Made by a program: the position numbers and the translations under genes. This document shows, piece by piece, positions 1-11,037 of a stretch of DNA of 25,248 bases (position 1 is its first letter; every line of letters begins with the position of its first letter). The stretch covers positions 18,906 to 44,153 of the forward strand of contig BFEA01000247.1 of NCBI GenBank assembly GCA_003427395.1, read 5' to 3'. Source of the DNA: Chara braunii (taxonomy: Eukaryota > Streptophyta > Charophyceae > Charales > Characeae). The notes beneath the pieces were generated by a model that saw nothing but the letters and a program-made list of their open reading frames with translations, was not told the DNA's origin and did no database searches.

Positions 1-160
1 AGAGTAATGAGTCAAGTTCGCACAACAGCGAACTTTAACTTAAACAGTCAACTAGCCATCCCGCTAGATTCCACACCAATGAGCCAAGTTCACACCCCGG
101 TGGGTTTCGACAGTCAACTGGTAAATTAGCGTGTTCCCACCGCAGCGAGTTTCAGCTGTC
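1..160. repeat. Three loose copies of a 45-70 bp degenerate repeat
   Basis: Three stretches share the pattern AAGTTC, CACA or CACC, a GCGA or GGTG core, a TTT block, and then CAGTCAAC or TGTCAAC. They begin near 15, 85 and 130. Similarity is weak and was judged by eye, so the repeat is tentative. No coding potential is seen. Confidence 0.3.
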
Positions 161-186
161 AACCTTTGATGAGCCGCTCCATTTTA

Positions 187-292
187 TCTTTCTCTCTCTC
201 TCTCGCTCTGTTCTTTCTCTGTCTTTGATTCTCTCTCTCTCTCTCTCTCTGCTCGCTCACACACACATATACACACACACATACACAGTTGG
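187..292. repeat. CT-rich tract followed by a CA-rich tract
   Basis: Interrupted CT dinucleotides run from about 187 to 251 and pass into CACA/TACA repeats up to about 290. The minus-strand open frame over this tract is a low-complexity by-product. Confidence 0.85.
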
Positions 293-725
293 TACTGCAA
301 CATGGAGATCTGCGCAGTCCAGGATTGGACCTGGAACAGCTTGCTGGTTTATGCCCACGAGGCTGCAGTACTCCATCTATTAGCAAGGGTCAGGTATAGA
401 CTTCAGNAGTCCATCATTCCACTAAAAGCCAAGCGAATCAGTCTGCCATCCCATGAAGAGCAATCCCCCCCATGGAACAATCGAACATCATCCTTCCTTA
501 ACAGCAACACCCCTCAGCATTCTGGCTGTTCCATAACAGTTACCATCTGATCTTACCGTGTTCTGTTAACTTGTACCAGAAGCAGAGCATCTGCCGTGGA
601 GATTGGTAGTGTATAAGCAGGTAGTTCCCAGGGCAACCTGACTGAGGAAACTCCTTGTTGTTCACATAAAACACTGTCTAGTTTCGTGAATAGTCAACCA
701 ACCAGATCCCGACTGCAACATCCTT
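293..725. other. Unrecognised sequence with one ambiguous base
   Basis: No convincing coding frame, RNA or repeat is visible. A short plus-strand open frame at 302-550 has no recognisable motif and contains the single N of the window, at 407. The stretch ends at the outer edge of the first LTR. Confidence 0.5.
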
Positions 726-1663
726 TGCTAAAGCCAACATCATGTCATGTCTCGTGACTTTTCAACCACGAACTGTTGAAATACAGACCCTCGTTCGATC
801 CCCCCTTGGATCGAAACGAAAAAAAATGGATCATTTCTCGATTTATGAGTGTCATCCTTGCGCATGGTCCATGTTAATCTCAGCGCGGCTGATTTCAGCC
901 GCGCGATCTCGAAGATCGCACGACCGAAATCGACCGCGTCCAACCGCCCTCACGTTGTGGGCTGCTCTAATAGGAGTTGGCCCAGTAACGTCTCCTCGGG
1001 TTCAATCCCAGCATATACTGGGTGGAAGTAGAATGCAGTACCTACTGGGCTAACTCCCATCAGTGATAGGAGTAACTTTTCTATAAGAAGGCTTCGGCCT
1101 TGGCCATTGCTCTTGCCTGTGGCCTTACAGGCCCTGCCAGCCTGAGGCCTTGCAGGCCCCGCCTGCTTGAGGCCTAACAAGCCTCACTTGTTGGCCCTGC
1201 CCCATAGGTTGGTCGTATGACCACGGCTTGATTGGTCACCTAACTGGGTAGGCCTCGGCATCGGCCTGTCACCACCTTTTTCCGTGGTCGGCTATCTATC
1301 GATAGTCTGCACGACCACCCATATCCAGCACGACCCTCCGTTTAGCCTACTTAGGCTTTGAATCGCGCGGCTTAGCAGCCACGCGACATTAATTTAAGTA
1401 GAATAGGTCTAGCTTTAGCGTTTCCACGTTTGCGTGTCCTTCCGGCCCTACTAGAAACTGCGAACTATCGCTATTACTCTCGAACGCCGCAAGTGTCCGA
1501 ACTAAGGTTCAGAAAAGTTATAGTCTCACAGTCATATTTAGCTTGAATAAACTTTTGTAAATGTCGTCTCACTCCTTCAATTAAAAAAGAAAAAAGAAAA
1601 AAAAATCAGATACTATCCGACGTTCAAAACCCCCGGCAAATACCCTTGGTATTTGCCCCAACA
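726..1663 (-). repeat. Ty3/gypsy-type long terminal repeat, copy 1 (3' LTR of the minus-strand element)
   Basis: A similar sequence recurs at 15027-15970, the two sharing long blocks at very roughly 85-90% identity by eye, with indels. On the minus strand it starts TGTTGGGGC and ends AGCA, the TG...CA pattern of LTRs. Just inside the start is a near-perfect palindrome (1635-1657, GGCAAATACC against GGTATTTGCC), common at Ty3 LTR starts. The internal side next to the start is purine-rich on the minus strand (GGGGCATGGGAATG), a plausible polypurine tract. Inside are three GGCCT-rich units of 25 bp (1121-1187) and two degenerate Pol III B-box-like sites (792-801 and 998-1008). No target-site duplication was found. 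Confidence 0.75.
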
Positions 1664-3189
1664 ACATTCCCATGCCCCATTCAACGACGTTTCCATCGTT
1701 CACCCTATATTAGCAAGTAACATAGGTTTTTCTAGGTTCCTATGACACTCCTCTGTAAAAATCACAACAAGTTTTCTTAATCGAAAATTAAGCCAAAGCT
1801 TATAGCTAAAATTCGAGTCATTTCCTCGGTAGTTCAAACTCAATATTTTTTATTGTAATGGTATCAAATATAACATCTAGCAAGTCTTTGACCAAAACCT
1901 GAAATTTTATACCGAATTAAATTCCGAAGTCACTAAAATATCCAGAAAACTTTGTCTGAATGGTTTCAGCATCATCCCACTGACGGTCACTCAAAAACAT
2001 CATTTAGTCTCTCAGAATGATACCGGAAATCCTTTGGCCAGTCCCAAAACAAAAACTCAATTGGTTGATACATCCATTCATCTAAAAAAAGATCAGGTCT
2101 TTCGAAAATAATCAACCTCCAGGGTGGCTAAGACAAAATATGAACCAACCATTCATGAGCGAAATCATTCATCGAAAGTCCTTGTCCAGGTTTGTATCTC
2201 ACTCCAATTACAAGTCATCACACATTATATTTTTTCGGCATGCCTTGTGATATGCGCCGAGGAGAGGTGTAATCCTAAAAAAGGATAACATCCCGACGTC
2301 AAGCCCCACTTTAGACTCGAGCCTCACTGCATTCCCTCCGATTCCAATGTCATGTTTTGCTAGCCTCATTCTCTATGACCTAGGCTGGTTAGACCCGACC
2401 ATAGAGACGAGGCGACCTCAACCGTCACAAGACTAAGGTGACTACTCCTTTCCTTATGGCGAGCGACAGTCGTCACCCTTACAAGCAAAAATACCAACAA
2501 CCACAATAACACCGTCCTCCCCTTCAATGATAGTTTAGTCACTCTCCTTAAAAATGAAAAGTGACAACATCGCATTGTGGACCAGGAACAAAGTTCCGGC
2601 ATGGGCCTCACTATCATTTACGGAACTCACTTCATCAGGACTCATAACTGCATGATGACTAAAAGCATTACAAAAGTTTTAGGCTATGATAAATAATTGC
2701 AGTACATGCCTTTGCGAATAACACACGGTGCTATCCTACAAGTCATATAATGCAAATTACATATCATTGTCCTATAACCTTTTATAACAAAACATACATC
2801 AAATAACAACATACATTTTCACAGAGAGTTTCATAACATTCCAATCCAAAAACATTCTAAAATTTGTATTGCATCATATTACATTCAAAAAGCGATATGC
2901 AACCATTCAAAATTAAGAGTGGAAAAAAAAAGCTCTCAATCTATTAATAAAAATCTCACCAAAAAATTGTACGAACAAATGTCGTAGATATTATTAATTA
3001 TTACAAAACATAGAACCATAGACCCCAAATTAAAGATAAATCTCAATCTAAAAAATCCAAGTTACATCCCCCTTTGTTTGACCCTAGATAATAGTCAGCA
3101 ATTAATGATCCCCAAAAAAGAATAAAGAAAGAAAATAAACTTTTCTATCATCCCTCTTAGTAAAACTTTTACATCAACTGAAACTCTTT
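1664..3189 (-). other. 3' untranslated tail of the retroelement
   Basis: About 1.5 kb of AT-rich sequence lies between the integrase C-terminus and the 3' LTR. No reading frame in any of the six frames looks protein-like. The 83-residue minus-strand frame at 2366-2617 has no family features. Long 3' leaders of this kind occur in Ty3 elements. Confidence 0.45.
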
Positions 3190-4450
3190 ATTAAGTCATT
3201 GGAATGAATTTCCGCAAATGCGATCTGGATACCCAATTCTGACCTCGAGCCCCATCCAATTCCTCAATCTCATAAGCCCCATGCTCAGATCTTCTATCAA
3301 TGCGATAGGGTCTCAACCATCAACTATTCAATTTTTGAGACCACCATTTTTCCAAGGACGTGTCATAAAGAAGAACAATATCCCCAACTTCCAACGGCTC
3401 CTTATGAACACGAGGCCGCTTATCTCATAGTTCCTTATCTGACTATCTACTCTCTATAGTAGAAGCGGCGACCTCCTCAACCCTTTCCTCAGACGCCATC
3501 TCATGTCTTGCCGTTAATTCCAATAACTTTTTCATTGACAGTTTCGTTTCCACATCCTACTTTCTCCAAATGATTATGAAACTTTCAATTGGAAAAGTTG
3601 TATGTCGCCCAAACCACAATGTGACTGGAGCATATACAGTTGTCCCCTTAATGGTGACATTCTCAACAAACAATGTTGTCCTCAGATATATTGGTCATCT
3701 TGAAGAATTATCCGCACACCATTTTGCCAGCAAATTTGTTAGAGTGGCATGTCCACACTCAACCGGCGAATTTGCCTGGGATGTGTCATTGTCGTATAGT
3801 TGAAACTTACTCCAAGTTTTTTCAAAAGTGTTTGCACTTCCCCAGCCCGAAACTGACCACCTCGATCCTTAACAAATTCCCACATAAATGGGTAACGAAA
3901 ATAATACTTTTCGATGCATTCTACAAAAATCTACCCACTACTTTCCCGAATAGCACAGCCATCAACGAATTCGGTTAGGTTATCCCTTACATCGAAGATA
4001 TATCTATATTTATTTATCCCAGGTGACATAACCAATAGATCAAGGTGCACTACAGCTCCCGGCTCGTTCATATATCGTGGATTAAGTGGTTCAACAAAAC
4101 GCACATCAGATCGCTTTTGAAAAGGAAAACAAGATTTGCAAAAGTCGATTATCATCTTGCCCATCCTTTCCCAAAAATAAAGATGTTGAATTTTTTTAAA
4201 AGTGACTCGTGCCGATCTATGTCCGTCTGTCACACCACTGTGCAAGGCTGCAATCACATCAAGTTCTCGTGCAACCCCACATACCTTTCTCTTTGGAATA
4301 TCATCATTAGATTTATTGAAAAGATGACCATATCTTTTGTCGAACAACTGGGTCCACTTCATCCTCTCTCACCTCATCATTCAACCACATCCCCATTAAT
4401 CTATATTCCCCGTCATATTCTCCTTCTCTAAAAGTTTTCCTGATTTCACT
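3190..4450 (-). pseudogene. pol: Ty3/gypsy integrase, frameshifted
   Basis: Integrase inserts element cDNA into host DNA. The longest open piece (4362-3931, 143 residues) carries the HHCC zinc-binding domain, with His41, His48, Cys75 and Cys78 in ALHSG, DGHRS and FCKSC. The core follows, with the first catalytic Asp (HLDLL, residue 108). Further down, in other frames, are a DRGGQF motif holding the second Asp and an NSPVE motif holding the Glu. A C-terminal segment (about 3425-3190) has PLEVGDIVLLYD and RPYRI, typical of the GPY/F-like tail of Ty3 integrases. Several stops (near 3436 and 3330, among others) and at least two frameshifts make it inactive. Confidence 0.88.
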
Positions 4451-4849
4451 GCTTTCCCCTTCTTCATTCATCATCTGCAGACGTTCCTCGTGAATCAAGG
4501 AATTCACAAGAACATACATCTTCCCAGCGATCCTAAAAAATTCATCAAATTGTTCATACTCATGTTCAATCGTTAGCGGTTTTTTGATAAGCTCGACCTT
4601 ATCACATAAAGTCAAACTCACAATTTGCTTTGATGTTCTCTCACCCTATGGGTCCTCCTCAATGAATGACCCCTTCATCACTAGCTCTGATCGCACATGA
4701 TGGAAACTATGAGCATTCCAACTAATTTTCCCACGCCGCGTTGTTGCATCCGCCAAGTAATTATACGAATTGATACTTAATTGCAACTCTTCTCCTTCCA
4801 AGAACTCATCCACAGGGACTGAATCCTTAGCCTGATCCGTTGATGAGTC
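4313..4849 (-). pseudogene. pol: Pol linker between RNase H and integrase
   Basis: This is an acidic, Glu- and Lys-rich stretch readable on the minus strand, mostly in the 102-residue frame at 4621-4313. It continues upstream in frame past a TAG near 4650 to the end of RNase H. It has no catalytic motif and joins the two pol domains. It overlaps the integrase frame in another phase, marking a frameshift near 4340. Confidence 0.7.
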
Positions 4850-5107
4850 TCAATCAACACGACTCAACCTATCGACGCGATTCTGAGTGTTTGAAATGTG
4901 TTTAATTTCAAAATTGAACATCCGAATGTGTTTCGATCATCGAGTAATGGTTGGATCAGAAGAAGAAGAATTATTCAGCGATTGAGCTAGAGCCGTAGGA
5001 TAAACTCCTAAAATGAACCGCCTACCAAACACATAATTTCGAAAGATACGCAGACAATGAAGCACCGCGAGAGTTTCCTTTTGGAATTGAGAACAATTTC
5101 GCTCGGT
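4850..5107 (-). pseudogene. pol: C-terminal half of Ty3 RNase H
   Basis: The minus strand reads in one frame through SQFQKETLAVLHCLRIF, FRNYVFGRRF and, near the end, NRVDRLSRV, which matches the closing part of Ty3 RNase H domains (usually ending D-G/A-L-S-R). A TGA interrupts it where a Trp is expected. The first half of the domain, with the TDAG catalytic motif, is missing here and is found inverted at 6047-6215. The upstream neighbour is the RT palm, so about 35 residues of RT plus the RT thumb are absent at this junction. Confidence 0.8.
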
Positions 5108-5109
5108 AG

Positions 5110-5828
5110 TATTGATTCAACCCTATTAGCTGTGAGGTTATACTCATTTAATTTCCTCAAGACTTTTCCACATTACATATGTGTTCCCAAACGAACTTTC
5201 GAATGTCAGGTAACACTTCAGTCTCATCCTTGACGCGAGGTCCTATGATGGTCAAGTCATCGATATAGAGAGAAGTCACGTTCGGATAGAGCGGTTGCAT
5301 GACTCTCATCATATATATTTGCACAATCTCGACGATATTTGTCCAACCCTGTGGTGTCGCGCACATATGAAGCAGTCCCCGATGCATATGCATCGCCGTC
5401 ATAGGCCGATCTGTCGTATAGAGAGGGAACTGATGATACCCCGAGTACAAATCAATTAGGGTATTGATGGGTCTGTCTGCGCAAGATTCTGATAGTTTAT
5501 CTGCATTCGGAAGTCCGCCCGCATCACGAGCCGTCATAGAATTCAATTTCTGCAGGTCCTGAAACCGTCACAAAACCCCGTTCGGCTTGATGAAGCAAAA
5601 CCAAGGGGACGCATACGGTCCATACGAATAATAAACCACCTTGGTCTGAATTTTTCCATCAAGATAATCAACAACCTTCCGGTGATCCTCCGGATTCAGA
5701 TATCGTGGACCCCTCACATTCCACGGCTGATGCGACACCATATGAATACACATCATTGGGATCATATCGAGGTTCAACCTTTCACGCTCATCATCATTAG
5801 AAGCATAAGCCAGATGAATCTCCTTCAT
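5110..5828 (-). pseudogene. pol: Ty3 reverse transcriptase, fingers and palm
   Basis: RT copies element RNA into cDNA. Two open pieces, 5828-5568 and 5546-5157, lie in the same frame, separated by seven codons that include an in-frame TGA. The first has the N-terminal RT signature around SYGPYASPWFCFIKPNGVL. The second has the palm: LIDLYSGYHQF (first catalytic Asp), ATPQGW and the YIDDL box (residues 94-98 of that piece), all intact. A frameshift near 5165 shifts the reading into a frame that continues to about 5110. The thumb is absent at its normal place and lies inverted just upstream. Confidence 0.93.
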
Positions 5829-5836
5829 GACTTCGT

Positions 5837-6215
5837 AAAATCTTGGAATGACCGACTCAATTCAGATCGATTACCGACGTTCGAAGCTTCCTTGAAACTT
5901 GCAGATTTTGACGTATTTTTATCCGCGGGTTCGCAGCGAGAGTGGAACACTTACGAAAATTGGTACGCAAGAATCAGATCTGGGAATGGAAAGCGAAGCA
6001 GTAGGCAACCGTTGAGGATATCAAGGCTGAGTTTCGAGAAGGCGGTTTGATTCTGGGAGTTCCTTATTTTGATGATGATGCAAGACGTTCTTTCATCATC
6101 GAGACAGATGCGGGTCCCACAACTTTGGGTGGGGTCTTGATTCAAAAGGATAATGATGGACGAGAACCTTCTCTCAAAATCAATTGTGTGCGAGATATCC
6201 GACAATGTCAAGGGG
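5837..6215 (+). pseudogene. pol: Inverted RT thumb and RNase H N-terminal block
   Basis: On the plus strand, opposite to the rest of the element, this block reads ITDVRSFLETCRF, RIFIRGFA and LRKLVRKNQIWEW, the RT thumb/connection region. Then comes the RNase H start, FDDDARRSFIIETDAGPTT, with the catalytic Asp of TDAG. The block has at least three in-frame stops (in the K-I-L-E-stop, R-F-stop and A-K-Q-stop contexts). It is the segment missing between 5110 and 5107 of the minus-strand gene. It abuts the RT N-terminus head to head at about 5828-5837 and meets the protease end at about 6215-6290. Confidence 0.88.
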
Positions 6216-6289
6216 AATTCGTGAGGATCATACTCCCCGAATGAATAATTTTCTCTTCTCAACCTTTCCGATTTGGGATTCGGTTGATT

Positions 6290-6658
6290 CTACGAATTCT
6301 CCGGCCGAGTGTTTGCACATCTTACCACCTCGTAATAGCCACAAACCGGATTGCACAGAGCCGCAAACATTGTACCATAATGTTTGTTGATTATCATGTT
6401 TTCTGTTGAGCACAAAAACGACCTTTCCAAAAGAATCTCGTGTTCCACCTTTGACAAAATATAAAAATATGCACGCGCCTTGACCTTCCCGACTGTGACC
6501 ATTACACCACTAGTCGTACCACAAAACACAGTCGCACCGCCGTCCCCAACAAAAAATCCGAAATCGTTACGATTGATTTGCACTCCGGCCTCAATCGCAT
6601 GTTTCTCCCTCATTATATTCATCTCGCCCGTCATCCATAAGGGCATAAAATTGTCCAA
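6290..6658 (-). pseudogene. pol: Retropepsin-like aspartic protease, damaged active site
   Basis: A 122-residue minus-strand frame resembles the Ty3 protease. Near its start, MTGEMNIM (residues 9-16) sits where the DTG/DSG active-site loop and following M-N-hydrophobic segment belong, but the catalytic Asp is not there. At residues 71-83, VEHEILLERSFL matches the conserved hydrophobic-Leu-Leu-Gly-Arg-x-Phe region of retropepsins, with Glu in place of Gly. The family assignment rests on these two motifs and on position between gag and RT. Confidence 0.7.
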
Positions 6659-6698
6659 GGCCTATACGGATGTTCATATGTCCTGTGGCTACACATTG

Positions 6699-7664
6699 TC
6701 AATTCTTTTTCATCCCAAGCGGGGCCCAATTAACCTTTGGAAAAATAATTTCTCCAAGCTTAATTGTCATGACTTTTTTTCGCGTCATTCGTTGTTTAAA
6801 TTCCTCGTGGAGTTTTACCGAGACGACCAAAATCTTCTTTAAGGTGATCATACCACGCTGGCTTTCCAAGATCCGATCCACGAGCTGCTCAAAATAAATC
6901 TCTTTTTCCATCGGGATTGTATACACATTCTTTTTCTTGCGAGGTTCTTCTTCTTCAACCTCTGCCTTCCCTTTCTCTAGATCTCTCTTCATAGCTTGTT
7001 GCCTCGCATGTTGCTCATCCTCTGCGCACAACCTCTCATCCTCTTCATTATTTTCTTCCTCTATCGAAATGAGTTCCCCTTCCTGAGGCCCTTTTGAACT
7101 TTCCCCTGGCGCAGGCTGCGCTTGGGAAGTTTTTCTTCTCTTTCGAGGTTGTACCATTATGGTTGGTGTTCCCCACTTAAATAAAGGTCGGGATATCACC
7201 ATTGACCGAACCAATGATGTTGTTCCTGGTGCTGATGTGGTAGTAGGTACTGACTCATCTTGTCCTCCAGTTCCCATCCACCAAACAAGAACACATTTGG
7301 CAGGTTGGGCCAAACTTCTTTCATATCGACACACAACTTAACAGTGGAATCTCGACACTTGCCCAATTTCTCAATCACATCCCGAGCTCGGCAAATAATA
7401 TCTTCCTTCCTCTTCTCCATTTTCTTCTCCTCACAATCATTGACTTCCAAAGATGTCATTGCTTCTTCCAGTTGGAAGAGACTCGCCTCTTCCGGAGAGG
7501 GTAAACGGAATGTGGCCGGAAGAGGACGGCCTATCTGCCGGAAAACGTCCTTCCTCATCCCCCCTTCAATATTTGGGTCGATAAGGTTTTCTTCAAAGTC
7601 GAAGACTTTGCATCGGATGGTCGTGAAGGCTATCTGCTCTTTTTCATCCTTGGCTAGAATCTGA
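6699..7664 (-). pseudogene. pol: Gag-pol linker, charged and low complexity
   Basis: Two overlapping minus-strand frames (7558-7196 and 7334-6699) continue the polyprotein from the gag zinc knuckle toward the protease. The sequence is rich in Glu, Lys and Arg, with a basic PRKRRK patch, and the phase changes near 7250. No catalytic motif is seen. The 211-residue frame probably follows a frameshift rather than starting at its own Met. Confidence 0.65.
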
Positions 7665-8727
7665 TAAAAACGGACAACGTGACCCTTCAGATTACAATAT
7701 TTGCAGACTTAGTCTTTCTGCCAGTTTCCATGTCCTTCTCCATTCCCACGGCCTTTACCACGGCCTCGACCAGCTTGTGGCTGACTTTGCAGACCCTAGC
7801 TTTGCTGACCTTGACCCGCCTGTTGCTCACCATTCTTATTTCCTCCACCCTTGCTACTTTCTCCGCGTTTTCGAGAAGTACCCTGCCCTCTTCGAATTTG
7901 ATTCAAGGTTTTTCTCTCAGCCTTGGTCAATTTTCGAGGAGACTCTTCTTCTTCTTCGTTGTCACCCTCACTACTACTCTCCTCAATAATTGGCTCTTTC
8001 TCTTTTCTCTTTCCCCTTTTCACTTTGGTCACCATTACCTGGAGTTTTAACCGCTCCTCTCTCATGTTCGCCATCATTTCATTCATGTCCGTCAGGGTCT
8101 TGTAGACCTCCTTATCCTTGTCTACCCCCAAGTACACCCTCTTTCGATCCTCCTTCTGCTGCTTCAGCAGACGGTAGAGGATATGGTCAAAATTTTATGT
8201 CAGCAAGTTATTACGAAGATTGAATCAATTGTACCGCCCTTGCATCCCTTTCACCAACTTTCGTTGTTCCACCTTCGTGAAGTTATTCAAAAAAATAAGG
8301 CATCGATCCTTATCTGGAAGGTCAGGAACCAACCGTACCACCCGCTCGAATTCCGTCAAAAATTGTTTCATCGTGCCGAAATTTCGCCGACTAACCTTTC
8401 GCAGATCCGCCAAATCCAACAATTAATCACCCAATCGATATTTTTCCAACAATTTTCCCTTAAACACCGGTCAATCCTGCTCCACTTCGTCCTTGTACTC
8501 CACCTTGCAATACCTTTTCACCATTTGCAACATCTTTTCATTTGACCACCGATAACAACTCCCAGTTGTTCAAACTTATTTGCCCATCCCGAGACGTTGT
8601 TGTCATCGAATAATGGAACTTCGACCTTTGGGAATTTTTCCTTTTGGGATTGTTGAATGATTCTTGCGAACTCTCGGATATCACTCCTCTCATCTTGATT
8701 GTCGTTGTTGTTAGAAACCCCGACCAT
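7640..8727 (-). pseudogene. gag: Ty3/gypsy gag (capsid and zinc knuckle), frameshifted
   Basis: Gag forms the virus-like particle. The probable start is the Met at 8726-8724, preceded by a short leader. An acidic N-terminus leads to FPKVEVPLFDDNNVSGWANK, a typical retrotransposon capsid opening. The capsid core continues in a second frame, with FERVVRLVPDLPDKDRCLIF at about 8355-8295. A charged Glu/Lys/Gln/Gly-rich stretch (8137-7796) follows. At 7704-7663 is a zinc knuckle, CKYCNLKGHVVRFY, whose last Cys is replaced by Tyr, with a TAA just before it. Stops near 8516, 8463, 8427, 8225 and 7705 and several frameshifts make it non-functional. Confidence 0.85.
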
Positions 8728-9843
8728 CTTAAGAGATAAAATCACAACAAAACATTTTCAGAAATCAGTCAACCTCTTTGGGAAATTCAAATAATATTTC
8801 TCATAACTTTTTCTTCCCTCTTTTTTCTTTTACCTTTGGGATCAAATTACTAACTTTTTATAAGGCCAAACAAAAAGGAGAGTAACTTTTCATTCCTTCA
8901 ATCACTCAAGTGTCATTCCGCTAGGGACAACGGTAGTTTATCGTTATCCTCGGCAACGGTGTCACTTGTTAAGAGCATCGGCTCCCGCCTTTTTGCAAAG
9001 CGCGAGAGTCCTCCCGGCCATGTCACGCAAGAGTAAACCAAAACAAAAGCAGAAACAACTTGGAACGACCCATTACAACCCTGCGAACCGTCAAGATGGT
9101 CGCAGTAGCGTCAACCTTTCGCCGCTCTAGCCGGGTGCGTCAACTGTACATCCCACGGTCCCCTACGACATGATAGGTTTCCGCCCGGCACATCTTGCCT
9201 TCCCTTAGTGGTTGTCACCACCCTCAAAGGTGTATGCCTACCGAGCTACTGACCCATATGCGAAAGTTTTTAAATGCAATTGCAGAGGTAGATCAGCCGA
9301 CGACGTTTGCTCGCTCGTTGTAGTATAAGTACATGCGGTTAAAACGCCTATTGAACCCGGAAGTTGCTCGTCCATTAGGGCGCTGATCTCCTAAGTACGA
9401 AGCGTACGCCGGTTGCTTGGACGGCGGTCGCTTGGACGGTCTCAACCAAGCGTGAAACCCATAAAATAACCCTAGTACCTTGACAATTCTTTGGAAACAA
9501 AACAATAAATCAATACAACCTACATCATATCACTCAATATCGATTTTTTGACTTGATGAGATGGTTTGTCGAAATTATTATTCTCAGCCTATATGATCAA
9601 TCATCTTTATACCGCCGCTTTCGGAGCGGAGACTCGCTATTGACAAAAAACAGTAAGGAAAGACCAATATTTAAACTTTCGGTTTATTGTTTGACTCGGT
9701 GAAACTCTTTACTCATTTCAATCAAGTTACGCATAACGTATATTGCTACGTGTTTAATTACCCCTCAATGCATAAGCATGATAGTGAGATAATCGGGTAT
9801 TCCGAATATTATCTATCATGTTGATCCTATCTACTAAAAAATG

Positions 9844-9874
<31 letters not shown>

Positions 9875-9952
9875 TTACCCTTCTCGAGAAACCACGGCCA
9901 AAACTAGCCCAAGCTTCAGGGTAATTGGTTGTGCAGCATACCGAGCCACATC
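8728..9952. other. Unresolved leader/intergenic sequence upstream of gag
   Basis: AT-rich sequence with no credible gene. It may include the element leader, but no primer-binding site or LTR edge could be identified next to gag. A local direct repeat, GCTTGGACGG, occurs twice near 9415-9440. A pure T run of 28 lies at 9844-9871. The 70-residue minus frame at 9293-9505 has no family features. Confidence 0.45.
9844..9871. repeat. Poly-T tract (28 nt)
   Basis: Uninterrupted T run. On the minus strand this is a poly-A tract just beyond the 3' end of the decayed frame at 9953-11037. Confidence 0.97.
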
Positions 9953-11037
9953 TCACTCGTAATAGAGTTGAGGATCAGCTCTAGCCTGCACCTCCAATTG
10001 ATCAAGCCTCACAAACTCGTCGTCACCGAAAATCAAAGTCACTGTTCGCGTTTCACGCCGCACTCGAACTTCGTTGGAGTCGTATAGCTTCGTTGCTCGA
10101 TACGCTAGCTTCCAAACAAACTCTCGGAAGGGCTTACTAATCTTCAATAACCTTGTCGTAGTATTTTTCATTATCCGCACGAATCCATATCTTTGACCCG
10201 AAGCTATAATCTTGACTCCGACAATTACACGAGAGAGTGGCATCATATTTGTAACTCTATGAAAATATAAGATATATTCATTGAGTTCATCTCGCCGTCG
10301 GGCCACATTAGCTCGGATAGTTGCTCTATCTTCCGGAAAAAGATCCGCGACCATGATTGACTATCCCGATGAAACCAGTTCATCACGTCGGCGTGTCATT
10401 CAAAACCATGGATCGCCGCCCAGCCCGCTCGATATACTCCTCATCAATTGTGTCACGTAGTAGTAGAAAACATGGGATGGTCAGATCATGTCGTGTTCCC
10501 ACCATCTGCGCAAGCAGAGAAAACATTAGTTGCTGAAGCGTTATCGTATCTCATAAACCTCATCTTGCCACTCATCTTCAGTAAAGGGTTCAACTTAAAT
10601 AATGCGATATCCATTGGCCCGAATCCACTCCACGTGGTATATGGAAGAAAAGGTCCCTACCGGTCGTTGGTCCATAACATAGTACGGAGCAACATCCACC
10701 GAATCTTTGACGTTTCTCCCACCTCTGGGTTCAGCTCATATGAATGAACAACCTCTAAGTTCATGTCCCCAAAATCTTGAGTTGGAAAGGGAGGCGTCAG
10801 TTCATAGTGCATGATGTGTAGCTCGAACCCTGCCCTAAACACATACTTACGAGGCGGGTTTTGCAAGCTTCCGTCCCCAAAACGTGGGGTGTCCTTCTCC
10901 GTGAAGACTTTATAAGGATTATACATGAATCGCCCTTCTCGTACGAGGCCACTTCGTGACCGCGTTGGTACACCGACCCATTCAGTTGCCACCTCATGCG
11001 AGTGGAACAAGCGGATGAGCACCGTTTCTGTAGACAT
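9953..11037 (-). pseudogene. Decayed minus-strand open reading frame of unknown family
   Basis: Two open pieces on the minus strand, 11037-10657 (126 residues, starting MSTETVLIRLFHSHEV) and 10354-9953 (133 residues, ending DPQLYYE), appear to be parts of one frame of about 350 residues. After the TAG at 10659 the first frame stays open for about 55 codons. A shift near 10498 then gives another protein-like stretch, and a further shift after two TGA codons leads into the second piece. The composition is ordinary for a globular protein, with many aromatic and charged residues. I do not recognise the family. It lies upstream of gag in the same orientation, so it could be an extra retroelement ORF, part of another element or a decayed host gene. 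Confidence 0.5.

Larger units (their letters stand above)
726..8727 (-). mobile_element. Degenerate Ty3/gypsy LTR retrotransposon, minus strand, 5' end unresolved
   Basis: Read on the minus strand, the order is gag (8727-7640), protease (6658-6290), RT (5828-5110), RNase H end (5107-4850), linker (4849-4313), integrase (4450-3190), untranslated tail and 3' LTR (1663-726). Integrase after RNase H places it in Ty3/gypsy rather than Ty1/copia. Every domain has stops or frameshifts, so it is dead, although the RT YIDD box and the integrase D, D and E survive as separate traces. One RT/RNase H block is relocated and inverted at 5837-6215. The 5' LTR is not next to gag. The only other LTR copy is at 15027-15970, with 6.3 kb of mixed sequence between. 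Confidence 0.85.

Noticed and set aside
302-550. Plus-strand 82-residue frame near the left end as a gene
   Set aside because: It contains the ambiguous base, has no motif and lies between repeats.
3673-4431. Plus-strand open frames across the integrase region
   Set aside because: They are antisense shadows of the minus-strand integrase and carry no motif of their own.
8940-9030. A tRNA-like stretch (CACTTGTTAAGAGCATCGG followed by TCCTCCCGGCCA)
   Set aside because: It resembles a tRNA D arm and 3' end by wording only. The acceptor and T stems do not pair, so no tRNA or primer-binding site is called.
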